A stretch of DNA of 64,000 nucleotides. Origin: CADEDV01 sp036383515. GTDB lineage: Bacteria > Bacteroidota > Bacteroidia > Chitinophagales > Chitinophagaceae. This document shows, in pieces, positions 1 through 10,300 of this stretch (positions are counted from its first letter, which is position 1; every line of letters begins with the position of its first letter). The notes below the pieces were generated by a model that saw only the letters and a list, made by a program, of their open reading frames with translations, was not told the DNA's origin and ran no database searches. Made by a program: the position numbers and the translations under genes. The stretch is from assembly GCA_036383515.1 (NCBI GenBank), contig DASVOE010000055.1, positions 51,287 to 115,286 on the forward strand, given 5' to 3'.

Positions 1-510
1 AACCTCAATCCAAGATTTTTCAATTTCCTCTAATAATTCTACATATAACCTTCTTACCCGCAAGGCAATTGTAATTGGTGACGATATTCCCCGTTCATTT
101 GAATGATTTTGTAACTCCAAATTATCATAATTGCCTCTAAATTGATTCTCCAATAATTTAAAATCAGAATTGAGTCGATATATCCGGTTGTAATCAATTT
201 TATCGAAGGTTTTTTCTATCTTATTCTCCAGAGATTTATCAATATCGATTTTATGAAAGTTATCCCTATGCTCATAAGGGAAAATCTCAGGAAAATTGGC
301 GACATCTTCGTATGCATATGAAATCGAATCGTAGGAGCCTCTCGCAATGAAGCGGATATCCTTTGCTTTTTTATCTAAAGCAATATATACTCCAAAACCT
401 GTATCGGCATAAAGCCAGCCCGTTGCAACCACTGAGTTTCCTTTTGTAACTACGACTTGTGAACCTTTGGTTGACATACCCAATTTTTGATTAAGGTAAG
501 GCAAAAACAT
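1..510 (-). CDS. Unrecognised protein, 3' end cut by window edge
   Basis: An open frame runs on the minus strand from an ATG at 508-510 to the left edge without a stop, giving at least 170 residues. The visible part is soluble-looking: it starts MFLPYLNQKLG, has a beta-rich first half (VVVTKGNSVVATGWLYADTG) and a charged alpha-helical second half ending ELLEEIEKSWIEV. An alternative ATG lies at 475-477. No signal peptide or membrane segment is visible. It follows the small HTH gene at 567-836 on the same strand with a 56-base gap, so the two probably share a transcript. I do not recognise the family. Confidence 0.6.
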   Translation of the reverse strand, partial: MFLPYLNQKLGMSTKGSQVVVTKGNSVVATGWLYADTGFGVYIALDKKAKDIRFIARGSYDSISYAYEDVANFPEIFPYEHRDNFHKIDIDKSLENKIEKTFDKIDYNRIYRLNSDFKLLENQFRGNYDNLELQNHSNERGISSPITIALRVRRLYVELLEEIEKSWIEV

Positions 511-566
511 ATTATAAGAAAAATTTAAATTGGTACGAAAATGCCGATAGGCAAGTCGATCTCAGA

Positions 567-836
567 TCATTTTGTTGGTTTATTAGAAATGATTAATGAT
601 TTTCCAGCAAGCATTTTATCGATATCTTCTCTTTTATAATAACCCACACTATTTTTATATACAGCAGATTCTTCACATTTCTTAGCAAATTGAGTTCGTC
701 CCAAATTGCAATAAATCAAAGCTTCTTCTGGCTTTAAGAAAGGTTTAAAACAGAGAGCAATTGCTCTCATTGCAATTAACTCATCACGTTTTATCATAGG
801 ATTGATTTTAAAGTTTGTAGATGTAAACGTATACAT
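567..836 (-). CDS. Small helix-turn-helix (excisionase/MerR-like) protein
   Basis: An 89-residue protein. From about residue 34 it reads like the helix-turn-helix_17 type of DNA-binding domain: a KPEEALIYCNLGRTQFAKKC stretch looks like the helix-turn-helix, and GYYKREDIDKMLAG looks like the usual C-terminal wing ('Y+K+DID+L'). Proteins of this kind in Bacteroidota are often small regulators or excisionase-like factors near mobile or accessory genes. The internal Met at residue 14 (MIKRDELIAM) is a possible alternative start. It is probably co-transcribed with the unknown gene running off the left edge. The fold is a motif-level inference and the role is unknown. Confidence 0.6.
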   Translation of the reverse strand: MYTFTSTNFKINPMIKRDELIAMRAIALCFKPFLKPEEALIYCNLGRTQFAKKCEESAVYKNSVGYYKREDIDKMLAGKSLIISNKPTK

Positions 837-1423
837 GATAAGATGGGCTGATCAGAAAAATTTATCGCTGTCAACTTTCCGGAAGAGTTAAAAAATAGTT
901 TGAAAACTTTAGGGAGGTATTGGGGAGAGGTTCTGGATGGGTTGCAATTAATAGGGGATATTACTCAGTTATAGCCCAAAACAACTCACTTATAAAAATG
1001 GCCTCAGAATTCTTGGTTGTAATTTTTTCAATTGCTATTTTCATTATGGTAGATGACTTAAAAATGCCTGTTGCCAGACTTTTAGAAAGTAATATCCGAA
1101 TACAATATCTTTTGAAATATTTCCTAATAGGAGGACATATTTTGTTTAAAGTTTAAATAAGAGTAATTACTTATTTTAGAATACTGTGGATAAATTATTC
1201 GGGACTAACCATCTTGTGTAAGTCAAAAAAAGAATTAGCATTGTTATGGAATAAGTGATTTTGACAATTTGATACAGAGACAATTTTTTTCAACTCATAA
1301 GGCGTTTTAAAGCAGGAACAAATTTTGCACAGGACTAGACTATACACTTCTTAATACGTCCCCTTCCAAACTCCGCCCCCCCATTCTTATTTTATTTAGT
1401 TTTTATTTAATAACCAGCTGCAT
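837..1423. other. Intergenic stretch, no supported gene
   Basis: This region separates the minus-strand HTH operon from the plus-strand RHS locus. The only open frame of note (920-1156, plus) would need a TTG start, has one hydrophobic stretch and resembles nothing I know, so I do not call it. The rest is AT-rich with no convincing hairpin. The RHS-locus promoter should lie just before 1424, but I see no clean TAnnTTTG element there. Confidence 0.5.
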
Positions 1424-2863
1424 ATGCAAAATTATTGCTGCAGGCTTACCATTCTCATGGGCTTTCTATGCTTTCACCATGCAGTCTTAGCACAGTACGG
1501 CAGCGACACGATTATTCAAACTATTTCTCCACAGTATTGCAAAGAGGTTTCTTTCAAAGCAAAGGGTATACAGGAAAAGTTGGATAAAAAATCAGAGAGG
1601 GCTTTGCGGCAACTACAAAAGCGAGAGGCAATGATGAAAAAGAAATTGATGAAGCTTGACTCATTGACTGGCAGCAAAATATTTAGTGATGCTGATAGGC
1701 AATATAGAGAGCTGGAGCAAAGAATGCAAAAGGTTTCAACTGGACAGTATATCGCTAAAATTGATACGTTAGTTACTTCACTTAAATTCCTGGAACAGAA
1801 CCCACAATTATTATCCCAGGTTAAAGAAGTAAAAGAAAAAGTGAAAGATGCCCTGGATAAAGTGAATGGCTTGAAAGATCAATTTCAGAAAGCAGAAGAA
1901 ATCAAAAAATTTTTAAACGAACGAAAAAGATATCTGAATGAACAACTGAGCAAATTCGGATTTGCAAAGGAACTAAAGAAAATTAATAAAGAAGCCTACT
2001 ATTATGCGCAGCAGGTCAATGAATATAAAGAAATACTGAAAGACTCCAGGAAAACGGAACGTAAAGCAATAGAATTACTCAGCAAAACAAAACTGTTCAA
2101 AGACTTTATGCGGAAGAATAGTCAGCTGGCTTCGTTGTTCCGATTACCGGGTGATCTCAATGATCCTTCAGCACAAGCCAGTTTAGCAGGGTTGCAAACA
2201 AGAGTACAGGTGAATAACCTGATCCAGCAGCAAATTGCAGCAGGTGGTCCTGGTGCACAACAACAATTTAGCCAAAACCTGCAGGCCGCCCAATCACAAC
2301 TCAATGAACTAAAAAATAAGATCAATCAATTTGGTGGTGGTAGCAGTGATGCAGCAATGCCAGATTTTAAACCCAACAATCAAAAGACGAAATCTTTTCT
2401 CCGGCGATTAGAATATGGGACCAATATTCAAACACAAAAGGCGACTTATTTTTTTCCGGTGACCAGTGATATCGGATTATCGGTTGGCTACAAGCTTACT
2501 GATAAATCAATCATTGGTATTGGCGCCAGTTATAAAATGGGATGGGGTAAGGGATGGAATGATATGCGTATATCTCACCAGGGAGTGGGATTGAGAACGT
2601 ATGCGGATGTAAAACTGAAAGGTTCGTTTTGGCTTAGTGGCGGCTATGAACAGAATTATAAATCTTCATTCAGTGAGCTTGTTCAATTGCAAAATCAATC
2701 TTCATGGCAACAAAGCGGGTTAGTAGGATTCAGTAAGGTGATATCACTGAAGACAACGTTTTTTAAGAAAACAAAAGTGCAGTTGTTGTGGGATTTTTTG
2801 AGTTACCAGCAGATGCCGAGAACGCAGCCAGTTATATTCAGAATTAATTATCAAATTAAATAA
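1424..2863 (+). CDS. Secreted coiled-coil protein with beta-rich C-terminus, RHS-locus partner
   Basis: A 479-residue protein with an N-terminal signal peptide ending near HAVLAQ (about residue 24). Residues 45-320 are strongly helical and charged (KEVKEKVKDALDKVNGLKDQ, Q-rich segment near 265-300), predicting long coiled coils. From about residue 325 the sequence turns into alternating aromatic/glycine strands (GLSVGYKLTDKSIIGIGASY and similar), as in outer-membrane beta-barrel or surface-associated strands. It is the first gene of the RHS locus, 41 bases before the YD-repeat protein on the same strand, so it may anchor, export or present the YD/RHS proteins. I know no experimentally characterised member, so that role is inferred from position. 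Confidence 0.75.
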   Translation: MQNYCCRLTILMGFLCFHHAVLAQYGSDTIIQTISPQYCKEVSFKAKGIQEKLDKKSERALRQLQKREAMMKKKLMKLDSLTGSKIFSDADRQYRELEQRMQKVSTGQYIAKIDTLVTSLKFLEQNPQLLSQVKEVKEKVKDALDKVNGLKDQFQKAEEIKKFLNERKRYLNEQLSKFGFAKELKKINKEAYYYAQQVNEYKEILKDSRKTERKAIELLSKTKLFKDFMRKNSQLASLFRLPGDLNDPSAQASLAGLQTRVQVNNLIQQQIAAGGPGAQQQFSQNLQAAQSQLNELKNKINQFGGGSSDAAMPDFKPNNQKTKSFLRRLEYGTNIQTQKATYFFPVTSDIGLSVGYKLTDKSIIGIGASYKMGWGKGWNDMRISHQGVGLRTYADVKLKGSFWLSGGYEQNYKSSFSELVQLQNQSSWQQSGLVGFSKVISLKTTFFKKTKVQLLWDFLSYQQMPRTQPVIFRINYQIK

Positions 2864-2904
2864 ATCGTTTTTTAAGCAACAACATATAATTATCAATTAC
2901 AGGT

Positions 2905-5900
2905 ATGAAAAAATTTGTCACATTCTTATTTTTATTAACTGCGTCGGTAGTATATTCTCAACCTGGGGGATCGGAACCAAATCTTAGTGACGTTAATAAG
3001 CCTGTTGATATACTTCCGCCATCTCCAAACGCAGCCTCTCTGGGACAATATGGAGGAATTAATTTTGGCCTCGCTTCAGGAACAATGTCTTATTCGGTTC
3101 CGGTATATAAACTTAATTCTTCTCAAATTGAAGTACCCATCTCCATTGCTTATAATAGTAACGGCTTAAAGGTGGATGCTATAGCATCCAGAGCGGGAAC
3201 AGGTTGGGATTTGGAGGCGGGTGGAGTGATAACACGAAGTGTATTAGGCAATGCTGATGAAGAAGCCCAACGTGTATTACCACCTGTAACCTATCCTCAA
3301 AGAAACAGGGCCCTTATTAACTTTATGCAAAGTTTAAGTACGGTTGGGGATTCACCTTCCTATGATGGGCAACCAGATATTTTTTCCTTCAATTTTTCAG
3401 GATATAATGGGAGATTCATATTGGATAATAACCTGAATCCGGTATTACTAACTCCTTCTCCCATAAAGATTGAAAAAAACTTTCTTTCTGAGCAATGGAA
3501 TTTTAAAATCACAACACCAGATGGGGTTCAATATTTTTTTGGAGGGATCAATGCAACAGAAAAAAGCAAGACCTTTTCTACAGGAACTAATTGCGGGAAA
3601 AGTTATGATGCATTTAAGGTAACTGCCTGGTACCTGATCACTATTATTCATCCTAATAATGATCAAATAAATTTTTTATACGCACAGATCGGGTATAACT
3701 ATAAGGCATCTATTAGTGAAACGAAATTTAAAAAGCTTACCAACTTTACCAGTTGTCCCACAGGAACAGGAACCTGTCCCGATCTTAGCAATTCAAGTTG
3801 CTATTCCTATTACCAGGTAACTACTCCTTTATTAACAGAGATCAATGCAGTAAATGGAGGGAAGTTGACTTTTACTTATACGGGACGTAATGACGTTGGA
3901 GATAAGCTGATCAAAAAAATAGAAGCCTATCAACCGGGACAAATAACTCCCTTTCGCATTTTTGAGATGAATTACCAGGAAGTCTATTCATTATTAGGCA
4001 GTAATTCGTATACTTCCGCAGATCTAAGTTTAGCGTGGCGACCATTTCTTACAGAGTATATCGAGAAATCGACCGACGGCACACTGATAAAGAAGTTTAC
4101 TTTTGAGTATAATGATAAAGAATACGTGCCCACACGTCTTTCTTTTGCCCAGGACCATTATGGTTATTATAATGGTGCAACCGGTAACACTACTTTTTTA
4201 CCCACTCCATCTACTCTCGAATGGCAAGCCTATTTCCCGACAGCAACGGCTAACAGAGAAACGAATGGCGTCTTTGCGGCGAAAGGCTTATTATCTGTTG
4301 TTACTTACCCTACAGGCGGTCGTGATGAAATTTTATACGAGCCCAACTCTGTTTACACTACGATCCAGGTATTACCTCCTTTGACATCAATAGATGCTCA
4401 AGCGCAAAGCCTTGAAATTTTTGATGAGCCGGGTGATGAGGGGTATTCTTCAACTGGAGTGGTTAGTTTTCAGCAGGAAGGACATATTTACGGTAGTTGC
4501 GATTTCTATGGTTCAACCTCCGAAGCAGACCCTATACATAATAAAGGCTGGATATACCTGATAGATATCACTACTAATACAACGGTTTTTACACGGACAG
4601 TTAGACCAGGCGATGTGGTAGATTTTATATATGAGAGTTTAAACGCTAATCACACTTACCAGGTTAAAGCTAAAGCATCAGGCGTGAAGGTAAGAGTTTC
4701 GGGATCTCTTCAGTACAGGGCGGGACAAATTACCACCCAGCAAGTGAATAAAGAAACGGGGGGAGTAAGAGTAAGTAAGATAACAACGATTAATGGTTCA
4801 GATGGTGTATCCAGTATTAAGCGATACAGGTATCATGCACTGTCAACTCCTTCTATTTCATCAGGCGGGCCAACTTATAGCCCGTTATACGAAAACTATG
4901 TAAACACAAAAGTAAAATGTGATCCTGTTAATTCCGAATCTGGCGGAACCCTTGTGACATGTGAGTTCAATGAATGCAGCTCTGCTTCTATGTCTTCTAA
5001 TAGCCTGCACAATATTTTTATCTATGGCGGGGCTTCTGTCTATTATTCAAGTGTTCTTGAAAGTTATGGAGAGAATTATGAAAATGGTGGCATTGAGCAC
5101 AAATATTTTGTTGTTCCGGATGTTCAGGGAAATAATGTGACAGGGACATACATTCAAAATACACCGTTGACAAGTTATAGCTATAAAAATGGTCTTGAGT
5201 ATTACCAATGCGCTTTTCGCATGCAGAACGGAAACGTAATTCCTGTTAAAAAGACACTCACTACTTATAAAGAAGATACCAGGATTGACCAGCAGTTTAA
5301 GAGCTATTTGGCCCGAAAAAATTATAGCGTATACTGCGAAACAGATCCGCCTAGTTTCAATGAAGTTGATGCCTATAGCTTGTACGAATATTCTTTATTG
5401 AAAAAATGGATCTATCCCGAGATCGTTCAGTATCAAACCTATTCTCCTGACGGAGTTAATTTTGTTGAAGAGAAATCGGTTACCTCCTACGATAACATTT
5501 CCCATGTATTACCATCGCAAATAAAGACTTTTTCGAGCGATGGAACTGAAAAAATAATACGGAATTATTATCCTGAAGATATACTTCTTACCGGTCCGGA
5601 AGAAACTGCACGTACTACCCTTATTTCTAAAAATATAGTGTCGCCAATTTTAAAACAAACTGTTGAAAAGAGCGGCGCACCATTGTTAGCTATTCAAAAC
5701 AATTATAATTTCTTTTCTTCAACCGGACTTGTTTTACCATTCGCTAAATTTTCGCAAAAGGGCAATGGTGTAATGGAAAAAAGAATTGAGTTCCCGTTGT
5801 ATTCGTCTACGGGTAAATTGCTTGAACAGCGAAAACCGAATGACATAACAACAACATATATATGGGGACATAATTCAAATTATCCTATTGCAGAAATTCA

Positions 5901-6939
5901 AAATGCCAATGCACCAGAGGTGGCGTATACTTCATTTGAAGAGGAAAGTAAAGGATACTGGACATATTCAGGTTCGCCCATTTTGGATGATAATAGCATT
6001 ACGGGTAAAAACCAATATAATTTAGGCAACGGAAGTTTAAGCAGATCTGTACCCAACGATAAAGTTTACACGGTATCTTATTGGAGTAAAGGAGGCGGGT
6101 ATGCTGTAAATGCCAGCCCTTCAAATCAGGTTAAGACAGTTAATGGGTGGACATTATATATACATAACGATGTTTCGCCAATATCCGGGACAATTACAAT
6201 ATCTGGTAATGGTATAATAGATGAGGTTAAGTTATATCCCCATGCTGCAAAAATGGTCTCAATGACCTATGAACCTTATATTGGTATTTCATCGCAAACA
6301 GATATAAATAATAATATTATTTATTACAGCTATGACGGATTAGGCAGGTTGACATTAGTAAAAGATGAGAAAAAAAATGTTATCAAAAAAATCTGCTACA
6401 ACTATGCCGGACAAGTTGAAAACTGCGTGACCTGTACGAACACGAACACTTCTGCAGATTGGCAGAATACCATTACAGCATTGCGATGTCAATTAAATGG
6501 ATCTAACCAGAATACGGGATACCAGGAGCAGGAGCAAAAGGATATGAATCTCTGCAGCCCGACTTACAACCAGCTACGTTGGGTAACGGCAGGTTATAAT
6601 ACAACAGCTTGCCCTCTTCCTCCACAAAACATATATGCAAAAATTTCCTATACAAACTGGTATTTTGATGCAGGAGGCAGTTATGCGAATGTATGGATAG
6701 GATTTTACAGTGATGCGGCATGTACAATTCCCTATTCGGTTTCAAATCTTTCTGTCAATTACAGGAAGATCAAAATTCTTTGTTCCAGCTCCCAGGTTAT
6801 TACTGATAACACGATAAGTGGCTCAGGTTATTCTATCTCTCTGGGCAACCAGAAAATGGAATCCTATGGCACAGGTACACAATGCTACGAACTCGAATAC
6901 CATGTGATGCCGGGAACGGGCTACATTGACATATATTAA
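2905..6939 (+). CDS. YD-repeat (RHS-like) protein with SpvB/TcB-like N-terminus
   Basis: A 1344-residue exported protein with signal peptide MKKFVTFLFLLTASVVYSQ. Residues 45-105 contain the SpvB/TcaC-type opening (ASGTMSYSVPVYKL, then IAYNSNGLKVDA and GTGWDLEAGGVITRS), the same theme that begins the B subunit of Tc toxins. The long middle is beta-rich with many Tyr/Asn turns, as in YD shells. A clear YD repeat (YYSYDGLGRLTLVKDEKKN) lies near residue 1140, followed by a Cys-containing tail. No nuclease or protease module is visible after the repeats, so this copy is more likely a structural shell or partner than a toxin. It sits 41 bases after the coiled-coil gene and abuts the next small gene. 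Confidence 0.85.
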   Translation: MKKFVTFLFLLTASVVYSQPGGSEPNLSDVNKPVDILPPSPNAASLGQYGGINFGLASGTMSYSVPVYKLNSSQIEVPISIAYNSNGLKVDAIASRAGTGWDLEAGGVITRSVLGNADEEAQRVLPPVTYPQRNRALINFMQSLSTVGDSPSYDGQPDIFSFNFSGYNGRFILDNNLNPVLLTPSPIKIEKNFLSEQWNFKITTPDGVQYFFGGINATEKSKTFSTGTNCGKSYDAFKVTAWYLITIIHPNNDQINFLYAQIGYNYKASISETKFKKLTNFTSCPTGTGTCPDLSNSSCYSYYQVTTPLLTEINAVNGGKLTFTYTGRNDVGDKLIKKIEAYQPGQITPFRIFEMNYQEVYSLLGSNSYTSADLSLAWRPFLTEYIEKSTDGTLIKKFTFEYNDKEYVPTRLSFAQDHYGYYNGATGNTTFLPTPSTLEWQAYFPTATANRETNGVFAAKGLLSVVTYPTGGRDEILYEPNSVYTTIQVLPPLTSIDAQAQSLEIFDEPGDEGYSSTGVVSFQQEGHIYGSCDFYGSTSEADPIHNKGWIYLIDITTNTTVFTRTVRPGDVVDFIYESLNANHTYQVKAKASGVKVRVSGSLQYRAGQITTQQVNKETGGVRVSKITTINGSDGVSSIKRYRYHALSTPSISSGGPTYSPLYENYVNTKVKCDPVNSESGGTLVTCEFNECSSASMSSNSLHNIFIYGGASVYYSSVLESYGENYENGGIEHKYFVVPDVQGNNVTGTYIQNTPLTSYSYKNGLEYYQCAFRMQNGNVIPVKKTLTTYKEDTRIDQQFKSYLARKNYSVYCETDPPSFNEVDAYSLYEYSLLKKWIYPEIVQYQTYSPDGVNFVEEKSVTSYDNISHVLPSQIKTFSSDGTEKIIRNYYPEDILLTGPEETARTTLISKNIVSPILKQTVEKSGAPLLAIQNNYNFFSSTGLVLPFAKFSQKGNGVMEKRIEFPLYSSTGKLLEQRKPNDITTTYIWGHNSNYPIAEIQNANAPEVAYTSFEEESKGYWTYSGSPILDDNSITGKNQYNLGNGSLSRSVPNDKVYTVSYWSKGGGYAVNASPSNQVKTVNGWTLYIHNDVSPISGTITISGNGIIDEVKLYPHAAKMVSMTYEPYIGISSQTDINNNIIYYSYDGLGRLTLVKDEKKNVIKKICYNYAGQVENCVTCTNTNTSADWQNTITALRCQLNGSNQNTGYQEQEQKDMNLCSPTYNQLRWVTAGYNTTACPLPPQNIYAKISYTNWYFDAGGSYANVWIGFYSDAACTIPYSVSNLSVNYRKIKILCSSSQVITDNTISGSGYSISLGNQKMESYGTGTQCYELEYHVMPGTGYIDIY

Positions 6940-6949
6940 AATAACAGCT

Positions 6950-7327
6950 ATGAAAAAAGATATTAAGTTATTTGTTTGCACAATTTTCGCACTAGTTACT
7001 TGCGCTATTTCGAAAGCACAATCCAATACGGATGCTGACTCTATACAAAGGAGTTTAATGAAAGACTCATTAAATATCAACGATTCCATCATCGTCGAGA
7101 TATATAATATCCGTAACAATTTCCTAACCCAATCTTTGTCGATCAATGAAGACTCTACCCGGAATGATCAGCAAAAAGAAGTGCTTATCCAGGCATTAGT
7201 CCAACAAACTAATGATGCAGTTAAAAGCCGGTTAGGCGAACAGAAGTATGATCAATACCTGGAAATGATACGAAGAAGGGTAATCAGCAGGTCATCATTT
7301 AATACGGCAAGACCCCTTGCAAATTAA
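6950..7327 (+). CDS. Small exported protein between the two YD/RHS genes
   Basis: I take the start at the ATG at 6950 (MKKDIKLFVCTIFALVTCAI) rather than the in-frame ATG at 6926, because 6950 gives a normal signal peptide (cleavage near SKAQ) and keeps overlap with the upstream stop away. The mature protein is about 100 residues, highly charged and helical (DSIQRSLMKDSLNINDS, ending RRRVISRSSFNTARPLAN). Similar small helical exported proteins would fit a chaperone-like or periplasmic accessory role between the two large YD/RHS proteins, but I do not recognise the family. It lies 10 bases after the previous stop and 23 before the next start, within one operon. Confidence 0.7.
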   Translation: MKKDIKLFVCTIFALVTCAISKAQSNTDADSIQRSLMKDSLNINDSIIVEIYNIRNNFLTQSLSINEDSTRNDQQKEVLIQALVQQTNDAVKSRLGEQKYDQYLEMIRRRVISRSSFNTARPLAN

Positions 7328-7350
7328 TAGATCAAATCAAAAGATATTTC

Positions 7351-10300
7351 ATGAAAAGATTTTTAATTATACTGTTTGTTTTAGGCCACCTGTCTATTAC
7401 GTTGTTAAAGGCTCAAAATCTTCCATCCCCTTATGCCGAAACTGCTATTAAAAACTTTATCCGTACCTGGGATGCGACAGCCCCGGAAACTGATCCCAAT
7501 AATTTAATGACCAGGTCGCTTAAAGATGTTAAGCAGGCCACTCAATATTTTGATGGATTAGGCAGGTCACTGCAAACAGTAATAAAACAAGGTTCATTAG
7601 AAACGGGTGGTGCCCCCACAGATATGATAAGTGCTGTGGTGTATGATGAATTTGGAAGGGAGCAATACAAGTATCTTCCTTCTCCAGCAAATAATACAGG
7701 AGGCAATACATCAATCAGTGATGGCCTGTTTAAATTAAATCCATTCCAACAGCAGGCAACTTTTATGACTTCGCAGTATGGTCCGCAGGGAGAAACATAT
7801 TTTTATAGCAAAACAAACTTTGAAGCCTCTCCATTAAATAGAGTAGAGAAGTCAATGGCACCGGGTAATAGCTGGGTGGGTAACAATAAAGGTATAGAAG
7901 CTAAATACTGGGTCAACACGGCAACCGATGATGTGAAGATATGGAACGTAACAGATGGGTTCAACAACAGTTTGGGTACCTATGCAGCAGTCGGCTCTTA
8001 TCTTGCGGGAGAACTGTATAAAAATGTAACGGTAGATGAACATGGCAAGCAGGTGATCGAATTTAAGGATAAGGAAGGAAAAGTAATTCTTAAGAAAGTG
8101 CAGCTTACCACAACAGCAGATGACGGAACAGGCAGGGATTATACGGGATGGCTATGCACCTATTATATATACGACGGCCTGAACAATCTAAGATGCGTGA
8201 TACAACCAGAAGGAGTGAAATATCTCTTTACTAATAACTGGCCTGCATTAAGTACAACTATCCTGGATGAGCAGTGTTTCCGGTATGAGTATGACGAAAG
8301 AAACAGGATGATTATAAAAAAAATACCAGGGGCAGGTGAAGTTTTCCTGGTCTATGATCCATGGGACAGGCTGCTTTTAACACAGGATGCCAAGATGCGG
8401 ACACAGGGGCAATATAATTTTACAAAATATGATGTCTTAAACAGGCCTATTATAACGGGGGTTTATAATTATTGGGGATCTATCCAGGAGGCGAGAGATT
8501 TGGCAAAAAATTATGCTCCTTTTCGTTTTGAAGAACCCATTACTTCCGGCGGAAATGGTACAGGCTTTACATCCCGATGCTGGCCAGAAGCAAATATTGA
8601 AGTCTTATCTATAACTTATTATGATAGTTACGACTGGTTAGGAAGTCAGGGTAATCCATTTAGTCAAAACCGGTATACAAATGATGATGCTATTTTTTAT
8701 CCTCCCAATTTTACTGATTATCCTTATCCTCAGCCACTCACCCAAAGTTTTCAGACCGAGGGATCTGTAACCGGAACAAAAACAAAAGTGCTTGGCACCT
8801 TACAATATTTATATAGTATTAACTACTATGATGAAAAAGGAAGAGTAATACAAACCCATTCTCACAACACTACAGGTGGGGGAAATATTATGACTACCCA
8901 GTATAGCTTTGACGGACATGTATTAGTAACTTATCAGCTAACTGGCAATAATCAAAACAGCCAGGGCGTTGGCGTAAGAAGTCTATACAATTACGATGAT
9001 TTAGGCAGGGTTTTAAATGTTAAAAAGATAGTTTATACATCATTTGGTGTAAGTACAGGAGAAAAAACAATAGTCCAAAACGAATACGATGCCTTAGGAC
9101 AATTAAAAAAGAAAAAATTGGCGCCTGAATATAACAACAACGCCGGCTTGGAAACACTAACTTATGATTATAATATCCGGGGCTGGATGCTGGGGATGAA
9201 CAGAAACTATATTGGGGGAACCGGTACCAATTATTTTGGCTTTGAATTAGGTTATGATAAAACTACTGCAGCAATCGGGTCAACCGCCTATACTAATCTT
9301 CAGTACAATGGTAATATAAGCGGGACAATCTGGAAGAGTAAGGGAGATAATGTAGCCAGAAAATATGATTTTGGATATGATAATGTAAACAGGCTGGCTT
9401 ATGCAGATTATTTTCAAAATACTGCGGGAAGTTCTTGGGACCGCTCTATGGATTTTAGCACCTACGGCACAGATGCAGACAATAACTATAAAATCAAGTA
9501 TGATGCCAACGGCAATATACTTGGAATGATCAACAGGGGATTTAAAATAGGGAACCCTACAGCTTTTCTTGATGCCTTGCATTACGATTACGAATCCAAC
9601 AGCAACAAACTTTTAAGAGTGATTGACAATTATAGTGATCCCCAAACCAAACTGGGTGATTTTCATGATGGGTCCAGTGGTTATGGAAATGATTATGCCT
9701 ACGATGCCAATGGGAATCTTACACTGGACAATAATAAAAATATAAGCGATATTACGTACAACCACCTGAACCTGCCGCAACAGATAACCGTAACCGGCAA
9801 GGGTACAATCACGTACACTTATGATGCCACGGGTAATAAACTGAAAAAAGAAGTCAATGAAACAGGACAGCCATTAAAAACAACCTTGTATTTAGGTGGT
9901 GCTGTTTATGAAAATGATGTACTGCAATTTATCGGTCACGAAGAAGGGAGAGTACGATTCAAACCTGCAAATGGCACTATTCCAGCAAGTTTTGAATTTG
10001 ATTATATGTTGAAGGATCATTTGGGGAATGTGCGGATGGTGCTCACAGAAGAGCAACAAACAGAGCCGTACCCTGTAGCAAGTATGGAGACAGCACAAAC
10101 AACAACAGAAGAAGCGTTATATTCTAATTTAAATACGACAAGAACAGATAAGCCAGCTGGTTATCCAACAGATACCTACACCAATCCGAATGATAAAGTA
10201 GCCAAGACTAATGGTAGCGGAAACAAGATTGGTCCGGCCGTTGTGCTGAAGGTGATGGCGGGTGACAAGTTCAATCTACGTGTGAACAGTTGGTATAAAA

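Noticed and set aside
920..1156. Plus-strand open frame (78 codons) with one hydrophobic segment
   Set aside because: It needs a TTG start, has no recognisable family, and its neighbourhood is non-coding; a chance frame is simpler.
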